Below are positions 17,011 through 25,982 of a stretch of DNA of 64,000 bases, one piece after another. The translations under genes were made by a program, and so were the position numbers. How positions within the stretch are numbered: position 1 is the stretch's first letter; every line of letters starts with the position of its first letter. The notes under the pieces were generated by a model. The model searched no databases. It was not told the DNA's origin and saw only the letters and a list, made by a program, of their open reading frames with translations. The DNA comes from Ferrigenium kumadai (lineage in GTDB: Bacteria; Pseudomonadota; Gammaproteobacteria; Burkholderiales; Gallionellaceae), in NCBI RefSeq assembly GCF_018324385.1, contig NZ_AP019536.1, forward strand, positions 620,001-684,000, in the 5' to 3' direction.

Positions 17011-18333
17011 ATGACTGAAAAAACGAATACCCAACCCGTTGTGACCATCGAATCGCTCGACCAGGAAGGGCGCGGCATCGCGCACCACGAAGGCAAAGTG
17101 ATCTTCATCGAGGGCGCATTGCCCGGCGAGCGCGTCACCTATTCTTCCTACCGCAAGAAGCCCAATTTCGAGATGGCGCAGGTGGGAGACATCCTCAAGC
17201 CGTCGTTCATGCGCGTGGAGCCGAAGTGCATCCACTTCGGCGTGTGCGGCGGCTGTTCGATGCAGCATCTGGAACCGCGTGCGCAGGTCTCGGCGAAGCA
17301 GCGCATCCTCGAAGACAACCTGGAACGCATCGGCAAGGTCAAGCCGGACAATATTCTGCCGCCGATCTACGGCCTGCCGTGGGGCTACCGCCAGCGCGCG
17401 CGTCTGTCGGTGCGCCATGTGCTGAAGAAGGGCAAGACACTGGTTGGCTTCCACGAGAAACGCAGCAGCTACGTGGCGGACATGTCGCTCTGCGAGATCT
17501 TGCCGCCGAAGATATCCAAACTGATTCCCTTGTTGTCCCAGTTGATCGACGGGCTATCCATCCGCGAGCGTCTGCCCCAGATCGAGGTGGTCTGCGGCGA
17601 TAACGTGGATGTGCTGGTACTGCGCATCATGGAGCCGCTCACCGAAAAGGACGAAGCTGCACTGCGCGCATTCGCCGATGCTTACGACATCCAGTTCTGG
17701 CTGCAAACCAAGGGACCCGAAACGGTGCATCCGTTCCACCCGCCGGTTGCGCCGCCACTGACTTACACATTGCCGGAGTTCGGCGTCGAGATGCCGTTCG
17801 CGCCGACCGAATTCACCCAGGTCAATCACCGTCTCAACCGTGTGATGGTGCATCGCGCACTGCGCCTGCTCGATCCTCAATCGAATGAGCGAATCGCGGA
17901 TTTCTTCTGCGGGCTGGGCAACTTCACCCTGCCGATCGCGCGTAGCGGCGCGCAGGTGCTGGGCATCGAAGGCAGCCCGGCGCTGGTGAAGCGGGGCGTG
18001 CAGGGGGCCGAACATAACGGCCTGTCCGCCAACACGAAATTCATGGCGATGAACCTGTTCGAGATGGACGAGAAGGCTCTCGCCGATCTGGGGACATTCG
18101 ACAAATGGCTGGTCGATCCTCCGCGCGACGGTGCGGTGGAGCTGGTAAAGGCGATCACGCCGGAGACTGCGCCTAAGCGCATTGTTTACGTGAGTTGCAA
18201 TCCCGCTACGCTGGCTCGCGATGCGGAGATACTGGTGCACGTGAAGGGCTACACGTTGAAGGCGGCGGGCGTGATGAACATGTTCCCGCAGACCTCGCAC
18301 GTCGAGTCCATTGCCGTCTTCGTCAAACCTTGA
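17011..18333 (+). CDS. rlmD: 23S rRNA (uracil-C5)-methyltransferase RlmD
   Basis: This 440-residue enzyme methylates U1939 of 23S rRNA in E. coli. An N-terminal TRAM domain (about 10-65) is followed by the iron-sulfur cysteines Cys73, Cys79, Cys82 and Cys161 in the RumA spacing. The SAM-binding motif is in [14 protein letters not shown], and the catalytic cysteine is Cys396 in [12 protein letters not shown]. The length matches the family. It is the last gene of the exonuclease-vanZ-rlmD run and is followed by a hairpin terminator. Confidence 0.93.
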   Translation: MTEKTNTQPVVTIESLDQEGRGIAHHEGKVIFIEGALPGERVTYSSYRKKPNFEMAQVGDILKPSFMRVEPKCIHFGVCGGCSMQHLEPRAQVSAKQRILEDNLERIGKVKPDNILPPIYGLPWGYRQRARLSVRHVLKKGKTLVGFHEKRSSYVADMSLCEILPPKISKLIPLLSQLIDGLSIRERLPQIEVVCGDNVDVLVLRIMEPLTEKDEAALRAFADAYDIQFWLQTKGPETVHPFHPPVAPPLTYTLPEFGVEMPFAPTEFTQVNHRLNRVMVHRALRLLDPQSNERIADFFCGLGNFTLPIARSGAQVLGIEGSPALVKRGVQGAEHNGLSANTKFMAMNLFEMDEKALADLGTFDKWLVDPPRDGAVELVKAITPETAPKRIVYVSCNPATLARDAEILVHVKGYTLKAAGVMNMFPQTSHVESIAVFVKP

Positions 18334-18375
18334 ACCGTTCGACGACCTGATCGTCGAGGCACTGCTTGTGCCCTG

Positions 18376-18411
18376 CCTTCGGCCGGAGCAGCACCGGCCG
18401 AAGGTTTCTTG
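18376..18411 (+). terminator. Probable terminator after rlmD
   Basis: CCTTCGGCCGG at 18376-18386 pairs perfectly with CCGGCCGAAGG at 18394-18404 around a seven-base loop, followed by the T-rich TTTCTT. The T run lies on the plus-strand side, so it serves rlmD more than the convergent HopJ-like gene, which ends four bases later. Confidence 0.75.
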
Positions 18412-18414
18412 ATC

Positions 18415-18765
18415 CTACGGCTTTTGGGGTGCCAGCGCGTTGCCGTTGAATTCGATGCCGTCCCAGCCGCTCTTCATGAAATTGCGGATGTTCTGGTGGT
18501 CGGTTCCCTCCGAATTGCCAAGCACATCCTTGCGGTAGTAATCGCCGAAGCACGCCAGGGCCTGCTGTTGCGACAGGCCTTGTAGGCGGGCGAACGAGAA
18601 CAGCTTGCACGAGCCGTTGTTCTGTCCGGCCTCGTTGCGTGTTGTGCCATTGGTGAATGCGGTTGGCGTGAAGTCGTAGTGTGCGTCGATGACGGCCATG
18701 GTGTCGCTAAAGGCGATGCTCTCGGGTGCGTCGTTCAGGCGTTGCAGAAAAGTCTTCAGTTCCAT
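18415..18765 (-). CDS. HopJ-type effector family protein
   Basis: The 116-residue cytosolic protein has the HopJ family pattern: VIDAHYDFTPTAFTNG near the middle, then CKLFSFARLQGLS and ALACFGDYYRKDVLG, and a C-terminal IRNFMKSGWDGIEF. HopJ was named from Pseudomonas type III effectors, but homologues are widespread in free-living bacteria without such systems. A small housekeeping or metabolic role is more likely here, since no secretion genes are nearby. It lies downstream of the Bax-inhibitor-like gene on the same strand, separated by a strong terminator. Confidence 0.82.
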   Translation of the reverse strand: MELKTFLQRLNDAPESIAFSDTMAVIDAHYDFTPTAFTNGTTRNEAGQNNGSCKLFSFARLQGLSQQQALACFGDYYRKDVLGNSEGTDHQNIRNFMKSGWDGIEFNGNALAPQKP

Positions 18766-18801
18766 AAATCCATGTTCAGTTCGTTTGTTGTTCAGATAAA
18801 C

Positions 18802-18825
18802 AAAAGGCGGCTTACGCCGCCTTTT
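18802..18825 (-). terminator. Terminator after the Bax-inhibitor-like gene
   Basis: AAAAGGCGGC at 18802-18811 pairs with GCCGCCTTTT at 18816-18825 around TTAC. The T tract reads correctly on the minus strand, ending the gene at 18844-19533 before the HopJ-like gene; the stem is symmetrical. Confidence 0.88.
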
Positions 18826-18843
18826 GCTCGATGAGGTAAAGCC

Positions 18844-19533
18844 TTATTCGCGTTCGCCGCTGAATGCCATCAGCAGTTGCAGCAGGTTGATGAACAGGTT
18901 GTAGATGTTCATGAACAGGCCCAGCGTCGCCATGATGTAGTTGGTTTCCCCGCCGTGCACGATCTGGCTCACGTCATACAGGATGTAGGCGGAGAAGATC
19001 AGCACCGCGATGGCGGAGATGGTCAACGACAGGGCGGGAATCTGGAAGAACAGGTTCGCCAGCGAAGCGACGATCAGCAGGATCAGCCCGATGAACAGGA
19101 ACTTGCCCATGAAGCTGAAATCCTTTTTCGTCACGGTGGCGATGGTGGCCAGCGAGAAGAAGATGATGCCGGTGCCGCCTGCAGCCATGCCGACCAGTTG
19201 TGCGCCGTTCTTCAGGTGCAGTGCGACTTGCAGGATCGGGCCGAGGAACACGCCAGCGACGAAGGTGAAGCCCAGTAGGGCGGCAATGCCCCAGACGCTG
19301 TTGCGTAGCGCGGAAACGGCGAACAGCATGCCGAACATCGCGCCGAACATCAGCAGCGCGCTCATGATCGGGTGTTCGGCCATGAACGAGAAATTCATCG
19401 AAGTGCCGACGGAAGCGCCGATGACCGTCGGGATCATGGTCAGAGCCAGCATCATGTAGGTGTTGCGCAGGACCTTGTTCTGCTGGGTCGCGATGGCACC
19501 GATCGGGGTTGCGGTCTGAGTCTGGTATTGCAT
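18844..19533 (-). CDS. Bax inhibitor-1/YccA-family membrane protein
   Basis: The 229-residue protein has seven hydrophobic helices and the family's Asp-containing C-terminal segment AYILYDVSQIVHGGETNYIM. It begins with a short polar tail (TATPIGAIATQQNKVLRNTYMML) typical of bacterial members. Bacterial relatives include YccA, which interacts with FtsH, and pH-dependent calcium leak proteins. Which of these applies here is unknown. The gene is single, bounded by tRNA-Ser upstream and a terminator downstream, with AGGAG before its start. Confidence 0.9.
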   Translation of the reverse strand: MQYQTQTATPIGAIATQQNKVLRNTYMMLALTMIPTVIGASVGTSMNFSFMAEHPIMSALLMFGAMFGMLFAVSALRNSVWGIAALLGFTFVAGVFLGPILQVALHLKNGAQLVGMAAGGTGIIFFSLATIATVTKKDFSFMGKFLFIGLILLIVASLANLFFQIPALSLTISAIAVLIFSAYILYDVSQIVHGGETNYIMATLGLFMNIYNLFINLLQLLMAFSGERE

Positions 19534-19631
19534 GTATAGCCTCCTGAGTTAAGCAGTGCAAACAACTGCGGGCGTAAGACTAGCGGGGTTCGATGAAAGT
19601 TTCAATCATCGTGAAGACTGCAGGGGAGTGT

Positions 19632-19721
19632 TGGCGGAAGCTGTGAGATTCGAACTCACGGAGGACTCGCATCCTCGGCAGTTTTCAAGACTGCTGGTTT
19701 AAACCACTCACCCAAGCTTCC
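19632..19721 (-). tRNA. tRNA-Ser (anticodon UGA)
   Basis: On the minus strand the sequence folds into a complete class II tRNA. It has a seven-base acceptor stem (GGAAGCT/AGCTTCC), a D arm, anticodon stem GCAGT/ACTGC with loop CTTGAAA (anticodon TGA), a long variable arm as expected for serine, T stem GTGAG/CTCAC with TTCGAAT, discriminator G and an encoded CCA at 19632-19634. An exact copy of its 5' part lies upstream (19825-19862). Confidence 0.96.
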
Positions 19722-19824
19722 AGATTGTATTTACTTCGCACTCGGGCGGCAGTTTTGGTTTCGGCATCACATTGGCTACGCCAATATGAGTCTTCACCGC
19801 CATAAGCTGCTGCGCAGCGTATGG

Positions 19825-19862
19825 TCAAGACTGCTGGTTTAAACCACTCACCCAAGCTTCCA
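19825..19862 (-). pseudogene. Duplicated 5' half of tRNA-Ser(UGA)
   Basis: Thirty-eight bases are identical to 19685-19722. On the minus strand they cover the tRNA from one base before its first nucleotide through the D arm and the 5' anticodon stem to the last anticodon base. The match stops inside the anticodon loop, between tRNA positions 36 and 37. The 102 bases between the copies hold no gene. It cannot make a tRNA; it is a fossil of recombination at the anticodon loop, as site-specific integrases leave, or of a partial tandem duplication. Confidence 0.85.
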
Positions 19863-19922
19863 ATTTGTTTCTAACGAGGCGCGCATTCTGAATCAAGCCG
19901 CGCGGGGTGTCCAGACCGGCGA

Positions 19923-20366
19923 TTATGACCGCACGCAGTCCGCCCAGTTGTTCGGCGTTTCGTAGATGCGCACCCGCTCCAGTCGCAGGTTGTTGCCGTA
20001 CACATCGCGGTAGGCGCCGTTGAGGATGCCGAAGGCGGTCTGCGCGAGGTTTTCGGCGGTCGGTATCACATCGAGCACGACGGTCTTGTGGCCCGGCATG
20101 CTCGCGAGGAAGTCGCTCACCATATGGTCGCCGCGGTACACGAGGAATGCGTGATCCCACTCATCCACCACCTTTTCCTTGGCGATGCGTTTCACGTCGG
20201 AAAAGTCCATCACCATGCCCTGTTCCGACTGCCCTTCGGTGGTGATGATGTTGCCGGACAGCGTGATCTCGATGGCATAGCGGTGCCCGTGCAGGTGCTT
20301 GCACTGGCTGTTGTGGTTGGGAATGCGGTGTCCGGCATCGAATTCCAGGCGGCGGGTGATGAACAT
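19923..20366 (-). CDS. queD: 6-carboxy-5,6,7,8-tetrahydropterin synthase (QueD family)
   Basis: The 147-residue enzyme belongs to the 6-pyruvoyl-tetrahydropterin synthase fold and in bacteria makes the queuosine precursor from dihydroneopterin triphosphate. The zinc ligands are His13 (DAGHRI) and the HGH pair His26/His28, and the catalytic cysteine is Cys22. The later Asp-His pair lies in WDHAFLV and the substrate glutamate near ETPNNW. The usual neighbours queC and queE are not in the window. It lies 15 bases upstream of the end of the transglutaminase gene, probably with its own promoter near the tRNA fragment. Confidence 0.9.
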   Translation of the reverse strand: MFITRRLEFDAGHRIPNHNSQCKHLHGHRYAIEITLSGNIITTEGQSEQGMVMDFSDVKRIAKEKVVDEWDHAFLVYRGDHMVSDFLASMPGHKTVVLDVIPTAENLAQTAFGILNGAYRDVYGNNLRLERVRIYETPNNWADCVRS

Positions 20367-20381
20367 GATGGGTACGGTTAT

Positions 20382-22337
20382 TTAACTGGCGCGGATTATA
20401 CCCCGTCGGCTCTTGAAGGTCGCGGCGCGCTGCAGGAATTCGTTCCGCTCTTGTTCATCCTGTTTGCCGCCATAACGTAATGCGCTGTAGCGATCCGCAA
20501 GGTCGCGGATGCCCTCGGCGAGGTCGGGGCGCGCGGCGGCGATGCGTGCCGCATAGTCCTGCGCGCCTTCGTGCGCGGCGCGCGGCAGGCCGGTTTTTGC
20601 CAGCTTGCGGCACAGCTTGAGCCATGCGGCCTGCACCTTGTCCGGCTGGCGTTTGATCAGGTGGCGCAACATGAATAGGGCGAACAGCGCGATCACCAAA
20701 CCCACTCCCAACGTCATGTGCAGCGCGAGCTTTTGCCAGGTGATGTCTTCCATGCCGAGGCGCGTGAGGAAGGCGAACTGGAGTTCGCTGTTGTAGCCCA
20801 ACACCCACTGGTTCCAGCGGTTGGCCAGCGCGTCCCAGTTCAGGCGCAGGTCGTGCAGCCATTGCGGCGGGTTGCGTGCCATGAACGGCAGCGCGGCGAC
20901 ATCCGTTACCGCTGCTGCAAGGTTGTGCTCGATGCGCGCGGGGGCGATGGCTGCTGTCGGGTCGATGCGTACCCAGCCTTGTCCGGCGAACCAGACTTCC
21001 GCCCAGGCGTGCGCGTCGGACTGGCGCACGATGTAGTAGCCGCCCACGTCGTTGTATTCCCCGCCCTGATAGCCGGTGACCACGCGCGCCGGGATGCGCG
21101 CGGCGCGCATCAGGAACACGAAGCTGGACGCATAGTGTTCGCAGAACCCTTGCCGTGTCGTGAAAAGGAATTCGTCGATATTGTTCACGCCGGGCAGGGG
21201 AGGCGGCTCCAGCGTGTAGCGGAAGTTCTCGCGGCCGAAGTAGTCGAGCGCGCTGCGCACCACGGCCTCATCGTTCGCGGCGGCAGCTCGCCATTGCTGC
21301 GCAAGTTCGTTCGCACGCGGGTTGAGCGAGGGCGGCAGTCGCAGTGCGCGTTTCAACTGCCGTTCGGCCTCGTTCGCGTTTGCGCGATAGCTCAGGAACG
21401 AGCGCACTTCGTAGCGTAGCCTGGCCTTCACCGGCTCCTGTTGCAAGAGCCTGAAATCGTAGGTCAGCCTGGCGGGAATAGAGATGCGATCTGGCATTTC
21501 GAGCGCAAACAGCCATCGCTTGTTGTGAGGTTCCAGCGTCACACTGTAGTCGACGGGCTGGCTGGTCCCGGTGAATTGCGGAGCGGCAGTTGAGGCAGTC
21601 TGGCCCGGCGACCATGTGCGTCCGTCGAAGTCCCACAGCACCGGCCCGCGCCAGTACATCTGGTCGCGGCGCGGCGGCTGGCCCGCATAGGTGACGCGGA
21701 ATGCGACCTCCTCGGACAGCGACAGCCTGCTGATGCTGCCCGGCGCCATGCTGTCGGAAAGCCCGCTGCTGGCAAAGGCATCCTGCGGCAATCCCCACAG
21801 CGGCCCCTGCACGCGCGGGAACAGCACAAACAGCACCAGTGTCAGCGGGATCGCTTGCAGCAGCAAAGTGGTGGCGACGCGCAGGCGCGGCCTGAGTGCG
21901 ATGCCCGGCGCATGCAGATGCACCCAGGCGGTGACGATGACCAGCAGGGTGGCGAGCATGTACAGCGCGGTGGGGATGCTCTGCGAGTAGAAGAAGTTGG
22001 TGATGACGATGAAGCAGGCGAGGTACACCAGCACCATCGCGTCGCGCGCGCTGCGCAGCTCCATGAATTTCAGCGTGGTGAGCAGGATCAGCAGGGTGAC
22101 GCCGACCTCGCGGCCGAACAGCGTGTGGAACTCGACCAGGAGGCCACCCGCGCCGGCGAGGGTGAGCGCCGTCAGCAGCCAGCGCGGCGGCAGCGGGCTG
22201 CCGTTCCAGGTGAGGTAGGCGCGCCAGCCCAGCAGTGCGGCGCACAGTGCGCTGACCCACGGCGGCAGGTGATCGGCATGCGGAGCCGAGACCATGAGGA
22301 TGCTGAGCAGCAGGCCATAGACCAGCGGTTTGTTCAT
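20382..22337 (-). CDS. Transglutaminase-like membrane protein (DUF3488/TgpA family)
   Basis: The 651-residue protein starts at 22337, overlapping the stop of the DUF58 gene as ATGA. A longer in-frame reading would only read antisense to that gene's neighbour. About six N-terminal helices (residues 5-190) precede a periplasmic transglutaminase-like domain with the triad Cys (RQGFCEHYASS), His (SDAHAWAEVWF) and Asp (WVRIDPTAAI). One more helix (near 555-580) and a cytoplasmic tail with a DUF4129-like region follow. With MoxR and DUF58 it forms the widely conserved three-gene set; Pseudomonas TgpA is essential, but the substrate is not settled. Confidence 0.9.
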   Translation of the reverse strand: MNKPLVYGLLLSILMVSAPHADHLPPWVSALCAALLGWRAYLTWNGSPLPPRWLLTALTLAGAGGLLVEFHTLFGREVGVTLLILLTTLKFMELRSARDAMVLVYLACFIVITNFFYSQSIPTALYMLATLLVIVTAWVHLHAPGIALRPRLRVATTLLLQAIPLTLVLFVLFPRVQGPLWGLPQDAFASSGLSDSMAPGSISRLSLSEEVAFRVTYAGQPPRRDQMYWRGPVLWDFDGRTWSPGQTASTAAPQFTGTSQPVDYSVTLEPHNKRWLFALEMPDRISIPARLTYDFRLLQQEPVKARLRYEVRSFLSYRANANEAERQLKRALRLPPSLNPRANELAQQWRAAAANDEAVVRSALDYFGRENFRYTLEPPPLPGVNNIDEFLFTTRQGFCEHYASSFVFLMRAARIPARVVTGYQGGEYNDVGGYYIVRQSDAHAWAEVWFAGQGWVRIDPTAAIAPARIEHNLAAAVTDVAALPFMARNPPQWLHDLRLNWDALANRWNQWVLGYNSELQFAFLTRLGMEDITWQKLALHMTLGVGLVIALFALFMLRHLIKRQPDKVQAAWLKLCRKLAKTGLPRAAHEGAQDYAARIAAARPDLAEGIRDLADRYSALRYGGKQDEQERNEFLQRAATFKSRRGIIRAS

Positions 22338-23290
22338 GGCTTTCCACCTAGACCGAATAACGCCAAGCGGCGAAGGCACTCGTCGCGCTGTCCACTGCCG
22401 CTGCCGGGCGGAAGCTCGCTGTCGGGCAGTTTCAATCCGTAGCGCAGTCCCTGTGATTCGGCGTCCAGCACCCAGCGCGCCATGCGTGCCAGCTTGCCCT
22501 CGGTATCGGGTTCGGGTGTGGCGGCGAAATCCAGCCACAGCTCCTCGCCGACCTGCGCGGAGAACTGCTTCACCTGCAGGCCCCGTTCGCGCGCGTAGGC
22601 CTTCCAGGCGATGCGCGGCAGCGCGTCGCCCTCGACATAGCCGCGCAGCCCCGCGAAGTCGTCGTCGCCCGCCACACTGCGCCTCCCCGCACCGTCCGGT
22701 GCTTCGCCCGGAGGTAAGGGCGCTTCCGCCAAAGGCCTGGGATAGACCAGGCAGCGCGTGTCGAAATGCAGGTATGACCAGGCATGGAACAAGCCGAGCG
22801 GGAACTCGGTATACAGCGTCAACCGGCCCGGCTGCAGCCAGCCGCGCTTTGTTGCCGCTACTGGAAAGACGACCTCGCTGACCTGTTGCGCGGGTGCATC
22901 GAAGGCGAGCGTGTCACCGTTCTCATGGCGCAGTACCAGCTGATAGCGAGCCAGAGCGCCCGGATTGCGGAAATGGAAAACGAAGCGCGCTGCCTCGCCG
23001 CCGAACACAGCTTCGGCGCGTCCGGCGCGTACTTCCAGGTGCGCGAGGTTGCGGAACGCGTACAGCATGGACATCACCGCCATCATCGCCAGCAGGAAGG
23101 TCAGCACGTAACCGAGGCTAAGGGTGTAGTTGATGTCGCCCAGCAGCATCAGCACCAGCAAGAAGCCGAGCCCTAAGCCTTGCCGGGTGGGCAGGATGAA
23201 GACGCGGCGCTGGGTCAGGATGACGGTTCCGCTTTCGATCTTGGGGCGGAACAGCCAAGTATTGAAGCGTTGTCTGAGCGCGGTCAGCAC
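22334..23290 (-). CDS. DUF58 domain-containing protein
   Basis: The 318-residue protein has two hydrophobic segments near residues 33-75 and a C-terminal DUF58 domain with the signature DFAGLRGYVEGDALPRIAWK. This family is the regular partner of MoxR ATPases and transglutaminase-like proteins, and is thought to act as a VWA-like client or adaptor. Only four bases separate it from the MoxR stop and it overlaps the downstream gene by four bases, so the three are one transcript. Confidence 0.88.
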   Translation of the reverse strand: MLTALRQRFNTWLFRPKIESGTVILTQRRVFILPTRQGLGLGFLLVLMLLGDINYTLSLGYVLTFLLAMMAVMSMLYAFRNLAHLEVRAGRAEAVFGGEAARFVFHFRNPGALARYQLVLRHENGDTLAFDAPAQQVSEVVFPVAATKRGWLQPGRLTLYTEFPLGLFHAWSYLHFDTRCLVYPRPLAEAPLPPGEAPDGAGRRSVAGDDDFAGLRGYVEGDALPRIAWKAYARERGLQVKQFSAQVGEELWLDFAATPEPDTEGKLARMARWVLDAESQGLRYGLKLPDSELPPGSGSGQRDECLRRLALFGLGGKP

Positions 23291-23294
23291 GCCG

Positions 23295-24227
23295 TTACGG
23301 GATGGGTACCGCCTCGATCAGTTCGTGCGCCAGCGCGTCACCGTCCCGGTTTGCCCGCTCTCCGGTGGTCTGTAGGCGGTGGCTGACCACGCCGGGCAGC
23401 ACGGCCTGCACGTCTTCCGGAAGCACGGCATTGCGCCCGTCGATCAGTGACCAGGCGCGGGCAGCGGCGAGCAGGGAGAGTCCGGCGCGCGGGCTCAGGC
23501 CGTGGGCATAGCGGTCCGCCTCGCGCGTGTGGCGCAGGATGGCCTGGATGTAGTCGAGCAGCGCGGGGGAGACGAACACTTCCCTGACGCGCTGCTGCAG
23601 GGCGAGCAGTTCCGCGCTTTCCATGCGGGGCTTGAGCTGGGCGACGATCTCGCGCCGGTCCACGCCGGAGAGCAGGCCGCGTTCTGCCTGTGCGTCGGGA
23701 TAGCCCATGCGGATGCGCATCATGAATCGGTCAAGCTGAGACTCGGGCAGCGGAAAGGTGCCGACCTGGTAAGCCGGGTTTTGGGTGGCGATGACGAAGA
23801 ACGGCACGGGCAGCGGCCGCGTCGAGCCCTCGATGGTCACCTGCCGTTCCTCCATCGCCTCAAGCAGGGCACTCTGTGCCTTGGGCGTGGCGCGGTTCAC
23901 TTCGTCGGCAAGGATCATCTGGGCGAAGATCGGGCCGGGGTGGAACTTGAATTCACCCGCCGACAGATTGGCTGCGTCGCGCTGGTACACCGATACGCCG
24001 AGGATGTCGGCGGGCAGCAGGTCGCTGGTGAACTGGATGCGCTGGAACTCCAGGCCCAGCGTGCGCGCCAGCACATGAGCCAGCGTGGTCTTGCCTACGC
24101 CCGGCATGTCTTCGATGAGCAGATGGCCGCGGGCCAGCAGGCAGGCGAGTGCGAGGCGGATCTGCTGCGGCTTGCCGGCGATCACCTGTTCGGCCTGGCG
24201 AATGACGTTTTCGAGGGACTGGTTCAT
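23295..24227 (-). CDS. MoxR-family AAA+ ATPase
   Basis: The 310-residue protein has the AAA+ core of the MoxR group. Walker A is GMPGVGKTTLAHVLA; Walker B is in ILADEVNRATPKAQSALLEAME; sensor 1 is in IATQNP; and a C-terminal lid contains GLSPRAGLSLL. MoxR proteins act as chaperones that assemble or activate VWA or DUF58 partners. It heads the MoxR-DUF58-transglutaminase operon; the Mth938-like gene lies nine bases upstream on the same strand and may share its promoter. Confidence 0.93.
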   Translation of the reverse strand: MNQSLENVIRQAEQVIAGKPQQIRLALACLLARGHLLIEDMPGVGKTTLAHVLARTLGLEFQRIQFTSDLLPADILGVSVYQRDAANLSAGEFKFHPGPIFAQMILADEVNRATPKAQSALLEAMEERQVTIEGSTRPLPVPFFVIATQNPAYQVGTFPLPESQLDRFMMRIRMGYPDAQAERGLLSGVDRREIVAQLKPRMESAELLALQQRVREVFVSPALLDYIQAILRHTREADRYAHGLSPRAGLSLLAAARAWSLIDGRNAVLPEDVQAVLPGVVSHRLQTTGERANRDGDALAHELIEAVPIP

Positions 24228-24236
24228 GTCTGGCTC

Positions 24237-24599
24237 CTAGAGCAGGATAGCGGCGGCGACCCTGCGGTCCTCAGCCACCAGAATGTTGTAGGTGCGGCAG
24301 GCCGCCGGGGTGTCCATGAACTCGACGGCGATGCCCGCATCGGTCAGCGCGCGATACAACTTCGGGTGGGCGAAGCGCTGCCGCGCCCCGGTTCCGAACA
24401 GCAGCACTTCCGGCTTGAGGGCGAGGAACCAGGCGAAATCGGCCTCGGTCAGTGCATCGAAGCCGGCGACCCGCCAGTCGCTGCGCACCTCATCGGCGAG
24501 CACCACGACGCTGGTGCCGTAGCGTTCGCCGCTGACCGTCACGTAGTCGGCGCCGTGCGCGGTGAACATTTTGGTATCGCCCAGGCGGGTCAAATGCAT
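24237..24599 (-). CDS. Mth938-like domain protein (DUF498)
   Basis: From the ATG at 24599 the product has 120 residues, the family's usual length; a reading from 24680 would add 27 residues that lack family features. The conserved core is VVLADEVRSDWRVAGFDAL followed by PEVLLFGTGARQRF and the late GIAVEFMDTPAACRTYNIL. The fold is shared with mitochondrial complex I assembly factor NDUFAF3, but the bacterial role is unknown. It faces the aminotransferase gene across a 139-base divergent region that holds both promoters. Confidence 0.8.
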   Translation of the reverse strand: MHLTRLGDTKMFTAHGADYVTVSGERYGTSVVVLADEVRSDWRVAGFDALTEADFAWFLALKPEVLLFGTGARQRFAHPKLYRALTDAGIAVEFMDTPAACRTYNILVAEDRRVAAAILL

Positions 24600-24738
24600 C
24601 TTCAAGGCCGTTCTCCATTCGATTTGCCGCATGGGGGGCTGGACAGGTAAAATCCCGCCCCTTGCGGTGATTGCGTGCATGACCGGATTCTACACCGGGC
24701 AGTTGCGCTTCGCCCCGAACCAATTTGAGTGAGAGATC

Positions 24739-25968
24739 GTGAAACCCATCCTGAAATCGACCAAGCTTTCCAACGTGTGCTACGACATCCGCGGGCCGGT
24801 GATGGAGCGCTCCAAGCAGATGGAGGAAGAAGGCCAGCGCATCATCAAGCTGAACATTGGCAATCTCGCGCCGTTCGGCTTCGAGGCGCCGGAGGAGATC
24901 CAGCAGGACGTGATCCTCAACTTGCCGAATTCGTCCGGCTATTCCGATTCCAAGGGCATGTTCGCGGCGCGCAAGGCGATCATGCACTACACACAGGCCA
25001 AGAAGATCGCCGGCGTGGGCCTGGACGACATCTACATCGGCAACGGCGCATCCGAGCTGATCGTGATGTCCATGCAGGGGCTGCTTAACACCGGCGACGA
25101 AGTGCTGGTTCCGGCTCCCGACTATCCGTTGTGGACTGCGGCGGTCACGCTGGCGGGCGGCACGCCGCGCCACTACATCTGCGACGAAGCCAACGAGTGG
25201 ATGCCCGACTTGGCCGACATGCGCAGCATGATCACGAAGAACACGCGCGCCATCGTCGTCATCAACCCGAACAATCCGACCGGGGCGCTGTATTCGGATG
25301 AGATGCTGAAGGAGATCATCCAGATCGCGCGCGAGCACCAGCTGATCATCTTCGCCGATGAGATCTACGACAAGATGCTGTACGACGGCGCGACGCACAC
25401 CTCCATGGCCTCGCTGGCCGACGACGTGCTGTTCGTCACCATGAACGGCCTCTCGAAGAACTATCGCGCCTGCGGCTACCGCGTCGGCTGGATGGTGATT
25501 TCCGGCGAGAAGAAACATGCGCAGGATTACATCAACGGCCTGACCATCCTCGCCTCGATGCGCCTGTGCTCCAACGTACCGGGACAGTTCGCGATCCAGA
25601 CCGCGCTGGGCGGCTACCAGAGCATCAACGATCTGGTGGCGCCGGGCGGGCGCCTGTGCCGGCAGCGCGACCTCGCCCACAAGCTGCTGACCGAGATCCC
25701 CGGCGTGAGCTGCGTCAAGCCGAAGGCGGGGCTGTATCTGTTCCCGCGCCTCGATCCCAGGGTCTATCCGATCAAGAACGACCAGCAGTTCATCCTGGAG
25801 TTGCTGGAGGAGGAGAAGGTGCTGGTGGTGCAGGGCACCGGCTTCAACTGGCCGAACACCGACCACTTCCGCGTGGTGTTCCTGCCCAACACGGACGACC
25901 TGACCGACGCCATGGGGCGCATCGCGCGCTTCCTGGAAAACTATCGCAAGAAGCACGGCACCAACTAA
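24739..25968 (+). CDS. alaA: PLP-dependent alanine aminotransferase (AlaA-like)
   Basis: The 409-residue class I/II aminotransferase converts pyruvate and glutamate to alanine and 2-oxoglutarate in its best-known relatives. The PLP lysine is Lys240 in NGLSKNYRACGYRVGW. Supporting motifs are NPNNPTGALYS, the DEIYDKMLYDG aspartate/tyrosine segment, and an Arg near the C terminus (DHFRVVFLP) for the carboxylate. It lies 14 bases before hom and belongs to a common betaproteobacterial aminotransferase-hom-thrC order, which links alanine and aspartate-family amino acid synthesis. AlaA is preferred over AlaC by overall pattern, not by proof. Confidence 0.85.
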   Translation: MKPILKSTKLSNVCYDIRGPVMERSKQMEEEGQRIIKLNIGNLAPFGFEAPEEIQQDVILNLPNSSGYSDSKGMFAARKAIMHYTQAKKIAGVGLDDIYIGNGASELIVMSMQGLLNTGDEVLVPAPDYPLWTAAVTLAGGTPRHYICDEANEWMPDLADMRSMITKNTRAIVVINPNNPTGALYSDEMLKEIIQIAREHQLIIFADEIYDKMLYDGATHTSMASLADDVLFVTMNGLSKNYRACGYRVGWMVISGEKKHAQDYINGLTILASMRLCSNVPGQFAIQTALGGYQSINDLVAPGGRLCRQRDLAHKLLTEIPGVSCVKPKAGLYLFPRLDPRVYPIKNDQQFILELLEEEKVLVVQGTGFNWPNTDHFRVVFLPNTDDLTDAMGRIARFLENYRKKHGTN

Positions 25969-25982
25969 CTTAGGTAAACGAT

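Noticed and set aside
18415..18765. HopJ-like gene as a type III effector
   Set aside because: There are no secretion genes, and homologues are common in free-living bacteria.
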